Positions 48,959 through 63,367 of a stretch of DNA of 64,000 nt are shown here, piece by piece (the first letter of the stretch is position 1; each line of letters starts with the position of its first letter). Origin of the DNA: Reutealis trisperma (Eukaryota > Streptophyta > Magnoliopsida > Malpighiales > Euphorbiaceae); the NCBI GenBank assembly GCA_947687605.1, contig CANTUT010000593.1:33501-97500 (forward strand). The letters are read 5' to 3'. The notes under the pieces were generated by a model that did no database searches, was not told the DNA's origin, and worked only from the letters and a program-made list of their open reading frames with translations. The position numbers and the translations under genes were made by a program.

Positions 48959-50441
48959 GGTGGCAGTCGACCCATTAACATTAAAATTTTTTTGTAAATA
49001 TATTCAAAATTTTATAATTATTTAATTTTGACCCTAATAAAATTTTCTAAATTGACCCTACTATTTGATGATGGTAATTTTATTATTTATGTATCTGATT
49101 TTAGCTTTGTTATTTTTAGTTTAATATTATCATGGATGAATCTAGAATCACTTTGTTGGAAGGCCCGAAATTTTTTATAAAGTACATTTAATTTTTATAA
49201 TTTTTACTTGATATATTATTTTATTTTATTTTTATTTATTAAGTTTCACTTTTTGTTTAAAATATTCATATAGCTATGAACTTTCAGTAATATTGTATGA
49301 AAACTCATTGTTTGGGAAAAAAAAATTATTTTTTTACTTTAAAATTTAATAAAATAAATAATTTTAGTATAATTTTTTGTTGATCTATTGATAAAAAAAA
49401 ATTGAAAATATCACAACTACTGTAATTAGTTTTTATATTTTCTATCTATAATATAAAGGGTGTATACATTTTTTCTTTGTTTTTTTGAGAATAGTTTAAT
49501 GGATTTTTTTCTATTATTTTGTTGGGCTATTTTAATAATTTATAGTCCAGTTATATATATTTTTGTAATTTTCTTATATATAAATATTAAAAAATATAAG
49601 AAAAGAATGAGAAAATTACATATTATGTCTTTTTTTTAAAAAATATTTTTTGCCGCCTTTTTTTCATATGTATCTTTAAACTGTGTTGTTATCTTTCATA
49701 CTTTTATTTTTTTTTCTTTTATTTTTACTTATGCGTTAATGATTGATGCTGGTGGGGTAGGATCCCAAGATGCAATTAATAGTCAACGGATGATAGTGCG
49801 CAAAAGCCAAGTAGTGGTAAAATTGTCTCATTCCTTTATGAAAATTTTGTCTTTTATTATTATTATTATTTATTAGTGATAATTAATTTTTATATATGGT
49901 ATAATATTTATTTCATTTATCATACAACGTATTTTTATAAAATTTTAAACAATGCATTTATAAAATTATATCAATAAAATTTATTAATGAATTTTAAATT
50001 TAATAAAAATATATATTATTCAAATTAATAAATTTTAAGTATAAATTATTATAATTATATATTTATAAAAATGTAATTTAATATTGAAAATTTCAACGAA
50101 TTTATTTTTATTAAAAATATTATTTTCTACTTTAAAATTTAATAAAATAAATAATTCTAGTATAATTTTATATAAATCTATTGAAACAAAAAAAAAATGA
50201 ATATATCACAACTAATAAGTTATTATATTTTCTATCTACAATATAAAGGGTATATATATTTTTAATGTTCTTTAATGGACTTTTTTGTTATTTTGGGGGG
50301 TCATTTTAATTATTTATAGAATAATTATATATATTTTTGTAATTTTTTATATATAAATATTTAAAAATAGGGTCCCTCCAAACTCGTCCCTAATTATTAT
50401 TATTATTGTTTATATAATGATCCCACTCGTTGAAATTTCTG

Positions 50442-50488
<47 letters not shown>

Positions 50489-50514
50489 GTTTTCAGAGAA
50501 ATTTTTTTTTTTCC
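47911..50514. other. AT-rich intergenic region downstream of RCL1
   Basis: The first 170 bases are likely RCL1 3' UTR. After that come GA and T runs (48187-48210, 48555-48595), (TA)n at 48897-48956 and 50445-50487, and long AT-rich sequence. A direct repeat of about 250 bases links 49334-49590 and 50131-50370. No gene was recognised. Confidence 0.6.
49334..49590. repeat. Direct repeat, copy 1 (copy 2 at 50131-50370)
   Basis: Both copies contain TTTAAAATTTAATAAAATAA, then ATATCACAACTA, TTTTCTATCTA, ATATAAAGGGT and a TATATATAAATATT end, in the same order. They lie about 800 bases apart and may be ends of an unrecognised element. Confidence 0.75.
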
Positions 50515-50857
50515 AACTTAAGCTCTCCTAGAAGTGCCCCTTGTTTGAAGAGAACTACCCCTTAAATAGAGAAAGCTGAGTGGCAGTCATGAAAATTTGA
50601 AAGGCAGTGGATCTATTGGAGGACAGGCCAGCTGGTTTTGTCTTCTGAAAATATTGGACTGTAGTTTCACATAGTTGGAGCTGTAAATGCTTTATGTCAT
50701 TTCTTGACAAAAGTGGAGTTTCTTGTTTGAAAATATGGAATAACTGTTGTTTTCTACTATCAACAGAAAAGGTAAAAATACTTTTTTTTTTTATACAGCT
50801 GCCTTTATGAGGTGGCAGAATACCTTTTACAAAAAAAAAAAAATTTAAATTTGAATT

Positions 50858-52129
50858 CTACCTTTTAATTGGTAGTAGAATACTAAAATAGTCATCTTCT
50901 TTGTCATTTCCTAAATCAATAAAGGGTTCAGATGAGCTTGAACTTGAGCTCGAGATTGAACTTGCCTTTGATCTTAAGGACAATACTTTTGAAGATCTTG
51001 GTTTAAAAGAAGCAGAGGCTGACTTATTTTCCATGATCTGTTGAATCATTTGGAAGAATTCATCCTCTGATTTAGCTGCAGCTAATTGTGGAATAACAAA
51101 TGATTTTTGTGCCAGAAAGGTTGTTGTTTAAGGGCACTGCATGAAGTTATTCTTGATTAGCCAATTTTAGACCTTGGTTGTGGTCACTTTGTTTTGAAAA
51201 AAACCCCACCATTTGATTTTAAATCTTTTGATGAGATTGTATTGATAATCCTAAGTTTGATAATAAGCAAAATACCAAATACATACTCAGGGCAGAAAAA
51301 ATTTCGAACAAAACAAAAGAAAAGGATTGAATCTTTTTTCTGCATCTGTTGGTTTGAAATGTTGTTTAAACAGGTCATAACAAGACTTAACCTCAGGGAT
51401 TAAGGTTTTAGGTAGATTTCCAAAGTGGTTCCACCATTGTATGAATCAATATGGTATTTTTTGTGTTTGAAAATTTATGTCAAAATAAAATAGCCAAGAA
51501 TGACTATGTTTATGGTTTTGAAGGAAAAAAGAGTTATACCATACTTGTTTGTAGTCCTAGTAATTGAAACTATGGCAATGGTTGATTCGGGTGTGGAGGT
51601 CAGTAGGAAAGGATTTTAAGGCTGATAGATCTTTTCCCTAGTTTGAAGGGTGGATGATTTTTTTGATGATGCAAGTGGAATATGCAGGATCAGGGTGTTT
51701 GTCATCCTTTCTAAAATGGGTAATTTTTATTGAGCCAGTGGTTTCCAAAATAGCTTGGTAATAGGCTAGGGTTTTGGTTTTGTTCCAAGGTATAAAATAC
51801 CATCTAGATGGAAAAATTTGTGTGGCTGCTTTGAATGGATTGGGATTATAAAATCCTTCCTCCATAGTCAAAATAGTTTAAAAATGTATTTTTTCAAAAT
51901 ACTCAGATGTTTCAAAAACTTTTTTGTTTTTTGATAAAATAATTTCTTGAGTATTAGGTTTTGAAATATTTTGAGATGAACTTTGAGAGGGAAAATTGAT
52001 CATCTCTATTTTTGTTTTTGAAGTTGAGTTTGAAGAGATTTTACCTTTGGCCTCAGAGGAGGAGGCATTTGAAGAGGAGGCTCCATAAGCCTTTTGAATT
52101 GCTAGAAGGGTTTCTGGTGATTGGGCCAA
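50858..52129 (-). pseudogene. C-terminal, Trp-rich part of the caulimovirid-like polyprotein
   Basis: The frames on the minus strand are 52129-51878 (SPETLLAIQKAYGASSSNAS, Ser-rich), 51871-51638 (FYNPNPFKAATQIFPSRWYF, then TKTLAYYQAILETTGSIKI and a following HSWLFYF and FIQWWNHFG), and 51049-50858 (Ser-rich tail with acidic end). I recall similar W-rich sequences next to caulimovirid polyproteins in plant genomes, without a known function. The order after RT, with no clear RNase H between, suggests deletion or rearrangement. Several frameshifts are present. Confidence 0.5.
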
Positions 52130-52199
52130 CTGTTTAACCCATTTTTGAATTTCTGTCTGAGATGTTTGGGTCTCAAGTTTTTCCTCAATAATATAGATC

Positions 52200-52850
52200 T
52201 AGGATTTAACTAGCTAGGCTGATGAGGGTGTGTTTGAAATTACTATGTTTGAAAGGTTTGGGGCATGGGTGTAATGGTACCTTGAGTAATGTAATGACCT
52301 AAAAACCTTACCTGAGTTTGAAAAAGAGATATTTTTTATTTTGAAACTACTAAACCATTTTTCTTTGCAATGTGGAAAAATGTTTGTAGATGTTTGAAAT
52401 GCTGATCAACAGAGTTTGAAAAGATTAGAACATCATCAATGTAGATAATGCAGAAGTTTGAATAAGGGTTGAAAATGTCATTCATTATCCTTTGGAATTC
52501 TAAGGGAGCATTTTTTAAACCAAAAGGCATGACGTTTCACTCATACTGTCCAAAGGGGACTGTGAATGCAATTCAATATCTATGATCAGGATGAATTTGG
52601 ATTTGCCAAAACCTTGATTTCATATCAAATTTTGAAAATATGAATGCAGAATGTAATTTTTGAAGCAAATCCTTTTTGTTAGGAATAGTGTACCTAATCC
52701 ATCTTAAAGCATTATTTAAAGGTTTGTAATTGATAACTAATCTAGGTGTTCCTCTTTCTATTTTACTATTCTTATTGACATAGAAAGCTGCACAAGACCA
52801 GGGTGATCTAGATTTTGAAATCAAACCCTTAGACTCTAAATCCTAAATTT
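52200..52850 (-). pseudogene. Reverse transcriptase of the endogenous caulimovirid
   Basis: The minus frames show SPWSCAAFYVNKN, PRLVINYKPLN (52573-52824), then after one stop MPFGLKNAPLEFQRIMNDIF and the catalytic YIDDVLIFS (52336-52530), ending with VRFLGHYI. This is the RT of Caulimoviridae (petuvirus/florendovirus-like) rather than of a gypsy element, shown by the SPWSCAAFYV and IRYTIPNKKDLL-type wording. RNase H, which normally follows directly, was not recognised. Confidence 0.85.
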
Positions 52851-53169
52851 CTTTTCTACAATGTTGTTCTAGAGATTTATTCATTTGGATAGGTCTGGCT
52901 TTGGTAGGAATTTATCTTTCATCAAAATCTTTTTCATAGGGCAGATCAACTATGTGTAGTTTTCTGTCCCGAAAAGCATTTGGAAGATCAGAACAAATCT
53001 CTTTTTCAATTTTATTTTGAAAAGAAGTGATCTTATTTTGAATAAAATCAGTTTGAATTTGTTTTTGAATTTTTTGAAAATGGACATCTTGCTTAAAATG
53101 CATGAGATGTCTTGTTTTTCCTTTTATTAAGGCATTAATCTCAAAATTGTAAATTGAGTTTGCTTTTAT

Positions 53170-53560
53170 AAGATTGAGATTTCTTTTCTTTGGTTTTCAA
53201 GAAAATGAAAAACGATTTTTGATTTTCTTGTTTTGAAAATTATTCCATCATCAATGACTTTATAGGGAGTAATCAAATTAATGAAAGGAGTTCCTAATAT
53301 TACCATCTAATGAAGGTTTTTTGGTAAAAGAAAAACATTTTTTAAAGCAATGTCTCCATTAACTATTGAAGCTTCAGTTTCCCCGCTAATAGTTATTTTT
53401 GAATTATTTACTGTAACAAGCTTTTTTTTTTTGTTTCAAAATGATATCTTTTTGGAACCAAATTGTAATTGATATAGTTAAGGTTTGCTCCTATATCAAA
53501 CAAAGCAATTGTTCCCAATTGAAAATCATTTGAAAAAACAATTTTAATTTGAATCAAATA
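53170..53560 (-). pseudogene. Aspartic protease of the endogenous caulimovirid
   Basis: The minus strand shows ALFDIGANLNYI, where the usual active site is D(T/S)GA, and later ILGTPFINLI. Both are expected features of pararetroviral proteases. The position between the zinc knuckle and RT fits. The active-site change and stops argue against function. Confidence 0.7.
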
Positions 53561-54062
53561 TTTTTCGAGAAGTGATTTCTCTTAAAACATTTATAAAATT
53601 GTCTAGAATATCTGGAACCTTTTCCAAATTATCTAGGTTTTGTAGTTCAAAATTTTCTTTGTGATTATTTGAACTAGAATTAGAATTTGAATAAGACATT
53701 TTTGAAATAAGGTTTTGGATTAAATCAGAATCCTTTTGTCATTTTAGCTTAAGGTCTTTCAATTTTGACTTAATTTCTTTAATTTCTTTTTGAAGGTCCT
53801 GAACAGTTGGAACAGGTTTTTTGGATTTCTTACCTCTATCTAGAATGGCTGTAAGATCATAGGAATTTTTACTAGTAGAGGGTAAAATGGAAGGTTTTAC
53901 AGGCTTCTCTTCTAAGGTCTTAAGAAGCTAATCTAAACATTCCTTTTGAAGGACAGGGCCATTAATATACTTGACAACTTCAAGAATTGCTTATTGGCTT
54001 TTTGTCAGCATATTAATGTGTTTGGAATTTTTATTTATTTCAGAATCTACCTCTAAACTAGA
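53561..54062 (-). pseudogene. Coiled-coil linker between zinc knuckle and protease
   Basis: The minus frames read EIKEIKSKLKDLKLK with heptad-like spacing, flanked by Ser/Asn-rich sequence. No domain was recognised. It belongs to the same decayed polyprotein. Confidence 0.45.
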
Positions 54063-55396
54063 CTATGTGTTTGAATTGGAAGATGAATTAGCTAACTCAT
54101 CTATTTGAAGGGGTTTTTCTTCTAAAGACAAGGAAAACTCAGATTCTGAAGATTCAACTAAAAGAGCAGAAATCCTATCTATGATTTCTTCTTCTAATTG
54201 GTGTTTGTTCAATCTAGTATTTAGTTTACAGAATTTGGAATTGTGACCTTTCCTACCACATTTATAGCAGGTGACATCCTTAAGACTAGTCTTAGGTTTG
54301 GACTTGCTATAATACTTCTTGTAAGGTTTGGAGGTCTTTTTGGAGGATGGTTTCTTATAATAGGTTTCATTCCTAGGTTGGGATTTCCTATTATAAGAAG
54401 GTTTGGATTTCCTGGAGGGTTTGTTTTTACACTGACCACTACAAGTTTTTGGTTTTAACTCTACCGGGTTATAATCAAACCGCTGACAAAAATTTCCTAA
54501 TTCCTGTCTAGTCTTCCTCATTTCTCACTTGAGTTATTTTTGGATAAGTCTTGACAGAACTTAAGGCCTTCCTTTTGGGTAAGACTAACCAATTCTTCAT
54601 AAATGAATTGATCATAAGGGATCTGGTTACCAAAGGCTTGTCTAATGACATTCCTAACCTTTTCTCCTAAGATTTTAGGTAATCCTGCAAGAAAATTTTC
54701 TTTCCAAAAAGATTGGTTAGAATCTTCATTAAGCATTATCCTAATGAGGAATGTGTTTTTGTAGTTTTGAAAATCACTAAGTCTCCTACATTTGATATTG
54801 CTAAGGAGCTCAGCATTCTTGTCTTTAAGATGGGATGGGTCTCCTATGAAATAAAGAGATATTGTTAGGATGAGGGTTGACACAGGATCCTCTATGGTAT
54901 TACCTCTCTCATCTAGTATAGGGGTTCTATCTTAAAGGGTTTGGACAGAATGGAGTATTTCTAACTGTTGGCTTGGGGATAAATGATAATCCCACCATCC
55001 TTTAAGCTGTTTTAAAAAACTAGCTATAAGGAGTTCAGCTATAGCTCTATCTGTGATTTTTGTTTGGGTTTTATAGGCACTGGCTGCCATGGTCATATGT
55101 TGGAGTAGACTAAGGATATTGTATTCTAACATACAATCTATATTTCATTCATAGATAGATGAGGCATTGAACCTAGACTAGGTCAGAATATGAGGTTTAT
55201 TTTCTAAACCTATATGGGGCGTTGTAGTATCAAAGCCTGTGGGGGGTAGTGTTGTGGTTTTATGAATAGTGTTGTAATTTGTTGAAGAAGATAAACAGTA
55301 AAAATTGTGTGAATAGTAGAGCGGATGTACAGTTGTAAGTCCCATTTGCTTTGAGAGTCGTAGGGCAGTAAAGCTGGTGGCCATACTCCTTTTCAT
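54063..55396 (-). pseudogene. Capsid protein region with zinc knuckle (endogenous caulimovirid)
   Basis: From the N-terminus: 55396-55178 (starts MKRSMATSFTALRLS), 55132-54932 (AELLIASFLKQLKGWWDYHL), 54883-54518 (ISLYFIGD, FWKENFLAGLPKILGEKV) and 54521-54063, with a Lys/Ser/Pro-rich stretch followed by CYKCGRKGHNSKFC, the CCHC zinc knuckle. The GWWD and FWKE..GLP wording is typical of caulimovirid coat proteins, which package the genome. At least three frame breaks separate the pieces. Confidence 0.85.
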
Positions 55397-55421
55397 TCAA
55401 ACATATTATTTTATTTTCAAA

Positions 55422-57223
55422 ATGAATTTAACACCATTCCTTAACAAGAACACATCCTTTTCAAACTCTTCTACTTTTGACTCTTATGAGTTTAAAAGGG
55501 TTGTAAACAATGAAGAAATCACTATTGAAAATTTTTCAAAATAAATTGATGACTGGAAAATTTTCAAAATTTAAAAGAAATAGATTTATGAATCTTCAAA
55601 ACTCTCCTTCCTTATAACTGATTACACCATCAAGACTGAGGAAAGAGACGTCCAAATTTCAAAACCTTTTGAAGAAATCCAATTACTTTCTTTTAGATCC
55701 ATACAAACATATAGGGAGAAGTCCTTTAAATACTTGCATATAGGCCTTATCCATGTAGGAATTAAACCCCTTGCTAGAGAAGGTCTAGATACTTCAATCC
55801 TAGCAATTCTAAGAGATGCTAGATTTATGAGCTTTCAGGATTCCTTATTAAGCATCATTGAGTAGTCTTAACAGAGGACCCATTAGCTTTGATTGTTATC
55901 CAAACATTACAGTCTCTTTGAATGATAAAAATATTTTAAAGAGTATTGTTTTATAAATCAAGACTTACAATTACAAAATTCTTAAAGGATCAATCCCAAT
56001 AGCATTAATTTTCAAAATTCATTACAAAGCAATGGTGACTGCTTTTGCTTCAAAACATGTCCAATAATCCTTAAAAGGAGAAACCCTTTTACTTTGAACT
56101 GATTTTACCCAATCCAATGCTGTTATCCCTAAGACCATTCAGTGGAAAGACATCACTTTACCAGAAGAATGGATTTTAGAAAAAGCTACTCAATTAGAGT
56201 ATCCCAAATAGCTTGAACCAAACACCAACCTTAAACACATAACTCAATTCAAAGATGGTAGAGTCAAACTTACCTTTGACAAAAAATCAACCAGTTCAAG
56301 ATTTTCTAATGAAGATGCCTCTACATCCTCTACTGTTGACTTAGGCAAAGTCTCAAATCTTCCCTTAGTAATCTATGCTCCTTATCACCCAGAGCATGTT
56401 CAAACCCAAATACAAAAGCCAAGGTATTCAACCTCAGATATACCTAGCTCCTCTCTTCAAAACGTTGACTATCAGACTACAAAAGCCAAACCAGTATATG
56501 AAAGTCAACCTCTAAACCAAGAAGAAGAAACAGAAGACATACCTGTCCCTTCTTCCCCAACACCCTCAAAAGTCACCCAAAACATTGAAGTAGAAATCAA
56601 TGCCTTGGAAAAATCTTTTCAAATTGATTAAAAACTTCTTCATGAAGATTTTTATTCAAAAAAGAATGAACAGAAAAAGACCCGGTTTTTTCAAAAACTT
56701 TTTGGAAGTCAGAAATGCAATCCAAGAAAAATATTATGATTTTTTGCAACCAGTTCAAAATTCAAATTAAATTTTTTGATTGGTTTGAGATATACGCAAA
56801 AGAAAATAGTATTTCTTATCCTTTCAAAAAAGATAAATGTTCATATCATTCAAACAAGTCTGTAAGTCCTATCACCACTAGGAATAACTTCCTGAATGGA
56901 AGGTAGATGGTCAGATTATTCAGTCAGAACATCCACCCCTTAGGAAAATGTCTATCCCTTATGGTAAATATGAGATAGATGCAACACCTTACAAAAAAAT
57001 CCAAGATAAGGATAGAGATAATATCAAAAACCTTGTTAGACAAACCAACTTTTCAAATGCTCATCTCCATACCATAGGAAAGCAGCTTACTAGGATAGAA
57101 ACACATATCCAAAGAACATCTGTTAGTACTTGCAAATCTTTTGAGTCCAGTAATCTTCTAGATAAAAAGCTCAAGAGTCCAATTTTCAAACCATACCAAA
57201 TTTCGAAACCTGCCCAACAGTAG
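55422..57223 (+). pseudogene. Movement protein and linker (endogenous caulimovirid), opposite strand
   Basis: It starts at the ATG at 55422, 25 bases from the start of the minus-strand capsid frame. The frame begins MNLTPFLNKN and FKRVVNNEEI, then after stops shows YLHIGLIHVGIKPL and ILRDARFMSFQDSLL (30K-superfamily movement protein core, about 55730-55860). Next come PEEWIL and QFKDGRVKLTFDKKS (about 56160-56300), a Pro/Ser-rich region, and the linker frame 56948-57223 with IGKQLTRIETHI. Movement proteins open plasmodesmata for virus passage. Many stops mean none is made. Confidence 0.82.
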
Positions 57224-57431
57224 TTTCAAAATAGTAAACTAGAGTTTGTTTAGGCCATTAGAGACCAACTCAGTAGGATAGGTCAAACCTCAATTTCTGA
57301 GTCATCTAATCCTATGGTTCCTGACACCCCATAGTATCAACATAGAACTGTCAGTGTTATGGAACAAACCATAGAAACTCCTAATGAAGAAGCCTTTAGG
57401 CAAGAAGAAATTCCTCAAGTCAATAGGTTGA

Positions 57432-60245
<2,814 letters not shown>

Positions 60246-60670
60246 CACTACAAGAATTTAAGCAAATAGCGATGGTGAAAAATGGCATCACTAAATTCAT
60301 CAGTGGTGTCTTTATGACGCAACATGTGCATCACTAAGTGCCTTATCATTAACTCTGGCGTCGCACACGATGCATTGCCATCGCTAAGTTAAAAAATGGT
60401 GTTGCTACTTTACAAGACAGAACTTGAGAGACGACATGCTAAGTGACACTGTAGTGATGCCTTCTTGGTGTTGTTAAACTAGCGACACGTCTCCTGCGTC
60501 ACTATTCTATTGCTATGATTTATTGTTATTCTTCATCTCTTCCTTTTACGATGCCTTATGTTCGTAGCTAAGGTGTCGCTAAATGTAATATTGATAATTT
60601 TTTAATTTCATTATATTAAATAAATTTTACTAATATAAAAATTAATATAAACTGAATAAATATTACTGAC
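60246..60670. mobile_element. CACTA transposon terminus
   Basis: CACTACAAGAATTTAAGC at 60246 is the hallmark terminal repeat of plant CACTA elements. It is followed by about 350 bases of subterminal repeats built from GTCGCTA, GCGTCACTA, GGCATCACTAA and CATCGCTAAG in both orientations. The rest of the element, with the other TIR, is beyond the retrotransposon inserted at 60671 and outside the window. Confidence 0.8.
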
Positions 60671-62064
60671 TGATAACTCTATATTTTTAGAGTTATTTTA
60701 ATTGTTTAAACTTAAATTTTAGCTCAATTCTCAAGAATGCAATAATATTATTACTTATTTTTAGAAATAAATAGTTCTACAATTTATAAATAAATTATAA
60801 CATATTTTAAGTATTTTTATTTTATTTTTGCAGATCAAAATGATGCAATAAAAATAATGATGCAAGCAATGATTCAAGTTTTCAATCCATGAGAAATAAA
60901 TTCAATGGTTGGTGGCCAAAATTCAATGGTTGGTAGCCAACCTAACCATTTTTGAATATTGATGAAGGAATTCAATGGTTGGTGGCCAAAATTCAATGGT
61001 TGGTAGCCAACCTAACTATTTTTGAATATTAATGAAGGAATTCAATGGTTGGTGGCCAACTTAACCATCAATGTTGAATTTTTGATGTAAGCATTTTAAT
61101 GGAACTTGAATTCTTCCACCAAACATGTCTATAAATACCATGCTTGGCAAAGGGAAATGGCATCAAAGAAAATCCATAAAAAAAATATGTAGAGAGATTT
61201 TCATATGTTTTCTTAGAGTAGATTAGTTTTATTTTTTATTTTGATCAAGAGGAGGAGTTTTTGGAAGCTTGAGTTCATCAAAGATTGTATCCCGAAACAA
61301 GTTCTCTCTAAACTCTATTCTTGAATTTAATTATAAGTTATTATTATGTTTATTATTTTTATTATTAATTTAATTGTTTCTTCTCTTTTAATTATGAATA
61401 GCTAATTTTATTTTCTAGGATTTAGATGTAATCTTTTGATTTGCATATGATTATTTATATTTAATTGATTGGATTTGATTGTTGGAATTAATCTTTTATC
61501 TTAGAACTTAATGCTTGTAATTAACTGGCCATTAATTGTATGATTTAAGATATTGTGTGAAGTAGCGAGAGTGGAAGCACAATATTAGTTCATTAGGATA
61601 ATTGACCTAGGGAATGTATTGCTTAGAAATAAGAATACTCCTTTGTGATTTTTAAAAGGATTTCCATAAAACTTAATGGGTTTGTGTTAATTGCTTATGA
61701 TCACGAGAGTAGACGTAAGGTTAATATGAACACACATATTGTATCTTGAGAGAGAACATCATATAATTTAGGGAAATCTAATCATTAATTCCAGCAAAAA
61801 TAATTCGTCTAAAAATTATAAAGAAATCATATGTGATCAATTGATGAATTCTAAATCCTAAACCTTTAATTTTATTTCATATTTATCATTATTTATTTAC
61901 TTAAATTTCACTTTAGCTTAAAATATAAATTCTCATAGTTGATTTTCTAAATAATAGAGTAATCTTAATTTTGGTACTTGTCAACCCTTCCTCGTGGGAT
62001 CGACACTTATTTCACTACTATATTACTTGTTCACGACCTGTGCACTTGTAGAAATCGCGCAACA
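60671..62064 (+). repeat. 5' LTR of the Athila-like element
   Basis: It starts TGATAACTCTATATTTTTAG, with an AACTCTA/TAGAGTT inverted repeat at the tip, and ends GCGCAACA. The length is about 1.39 kb. A TATA box CTATAAATA lies at 61129-61137, so U3 holds the minisatellite. The 5' boundary is inferred from the TG and the tip inverted repeat. Confidence 0.7.
60901..61060 (+). repeat. 70-bp minisatellite in the LTR U3 region
   Basis: Copies start with TTCAATGGTTGGTGGCCAA at 60901, 60971 and 61041 (third partial). Each unit itself holds a doubled TTCAATGGTTGGT(G/A)GCCAA word, and lies directly upstream of the TATA box. Confidence 0.93.
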
Positions 62065-62070
62065 AGTTTT

Positions 62071-62088
62071 TGGCGCCGTTGCCGGGGG
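62071..62088 (+). other. Primer-binding site, tRNA-Asp type
   Basis: TGGCGCCGTTGCCGGGGG matches the complement of the 3' end of plant tRNA-Asp, with one mismatch at the last base. It is the PBS type of Athila-lineage elements. Six bases separate it from the LTR end. Confidence 0.88.
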
Positions 62089-62289
62089 AAGGCGACTTTT
62101 GACAATATCAATAGGTTGATATACTCTATTACTTTAGATTTTTTTTTTAAAATTTTGCAGATTTTTTTTTAACTTTTATATATATATATATAAAAAAAAA
62201 AAAAACAAAGTACAATAAAAAAAAAAAAGGATGGCTTTTCACAACTAGTAATGGTGTGATGGAAGAATAATGTTAAATAGAGTAGCAAG

Positions 62290-63367
62290 CATGTATGGTG
62301 AGGATAGTTTTGGTAAGTTAAATGCTAAAATCGATGCATTGGCTAACTTATTTGAAAAACTTGATGCTAATACTTTCTTTAATTCATGTTTAAGTTGTAA
62401 TTTATGTGGAGGTAATCACTTGAATTTTGAATGCTAATATGCACAGCAGGTACAATTTTTTCCAAATTATAATAGGCATGAGAATTATCCATATTCTAAC
62501 ATAAACAACTCAGGATGGAGTGACTATTCAAGCTTTTCATGGGAAAACCAATGCGATCAAGGTAACAATTTATGGTATCCTTATCAATATGACTTTCAAG
62601 ATCATGCACCATTTGAGGAGCACAGACCATCTTATGAAGCAGCATTGGAAAGATTCATAAATGCTACTCATGAACGATGTGAAAGATTGGAAGATAGGAT
62701 GGATCAATGGGCTAGCCACAATACAAATGATGATATACAAATGGAACAATTCACTAGCCCATTAGATACTCAAAGCCATGGTAACCTGACAAGCCAAATT
62801 GAAGAACATTCTAGAGAGCAATGCTTGGCAATTTCTTTGAGTAATGATGTAGAAGAGATGATTGATCAACCAGATACTTCAAGCAAGCAAAATAAAAAAG
62901 AAGAAGATGAGCCCAATTTGCCCAACAATTTCAAATACCCTTCTCTCATGGATAATATCTATGGAGCAGTTGAAATCGATAGGGAAATTGAAGAAGTATT
63001 TGAAAAAGAGCACTCAAAGGAAACTCTTTTAGTTTATTTGGTGAATACAACAGACCATAGAGAATATCAATTTGATGGCTTGGAAGAAAAGGAGAAACAT
63101 TCACCACCATCAACTGAGCACTCACCAACTCTTGATTCAACACCACTACCTTCCTATCTCAATTTCTTGAGAAAATTCAGAGCAAGAAAAAGAGCTCATT
63201 GGAAAGTTTTTAAAAATTATGAGCCTAATTATAAAATATTAAATAATTTCTATCTTAATTTTTTTCCATGCAGGCTCAAATCAAGATGGCTTGACTCATT
63301 AAAATTGGCAAAAGTCTATCTTTCCACAATTATCGAGATGATATACTTTGTGTATTATCCTCCATGA
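62290..63367 (+). pseudogene. gag C-terminus joined to integrase C-terminus (deletion derivative)
   Basis: The reading starts near 62291 (MYGEDSFGKLNAKIDALANL), reaches CNLCGGNHLNFEC, a single CCHC-type knuckle, then a stop (62435-62437), and goes on in the same frame through NPYSN-like PYSNINNSGWSDYSSFSW to the long open part 62645-63367. The first two thirds of that are acidic and gag-tail-like; the last part (KVFKNYEPNYKIL, FPCRLKSRW) corresponds to the end of integrase, where FEPGQKVLLY and FPGKLRSRW are usual. Protease, RT and the integrase core are missing. The join is in one frame, so a hybrid protein of 240 residues could be made downstream of the stop. Confidence 0.68.

Noticed and set aside
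52336..52530. RT at 52.4 kb as a gypsy retrotransposon
   Set aside because: The wording (SPWSCAAFYV, coat-protein GWWD, movement protein nearby) is caulimovirid, and no LTR was found around it.
54243..54458. Plus-strand open frame opposite the zinc-knuckle region
   Set aside because: It is the shadow of the Lys/Pro-rich capsid tail on the minus strand.
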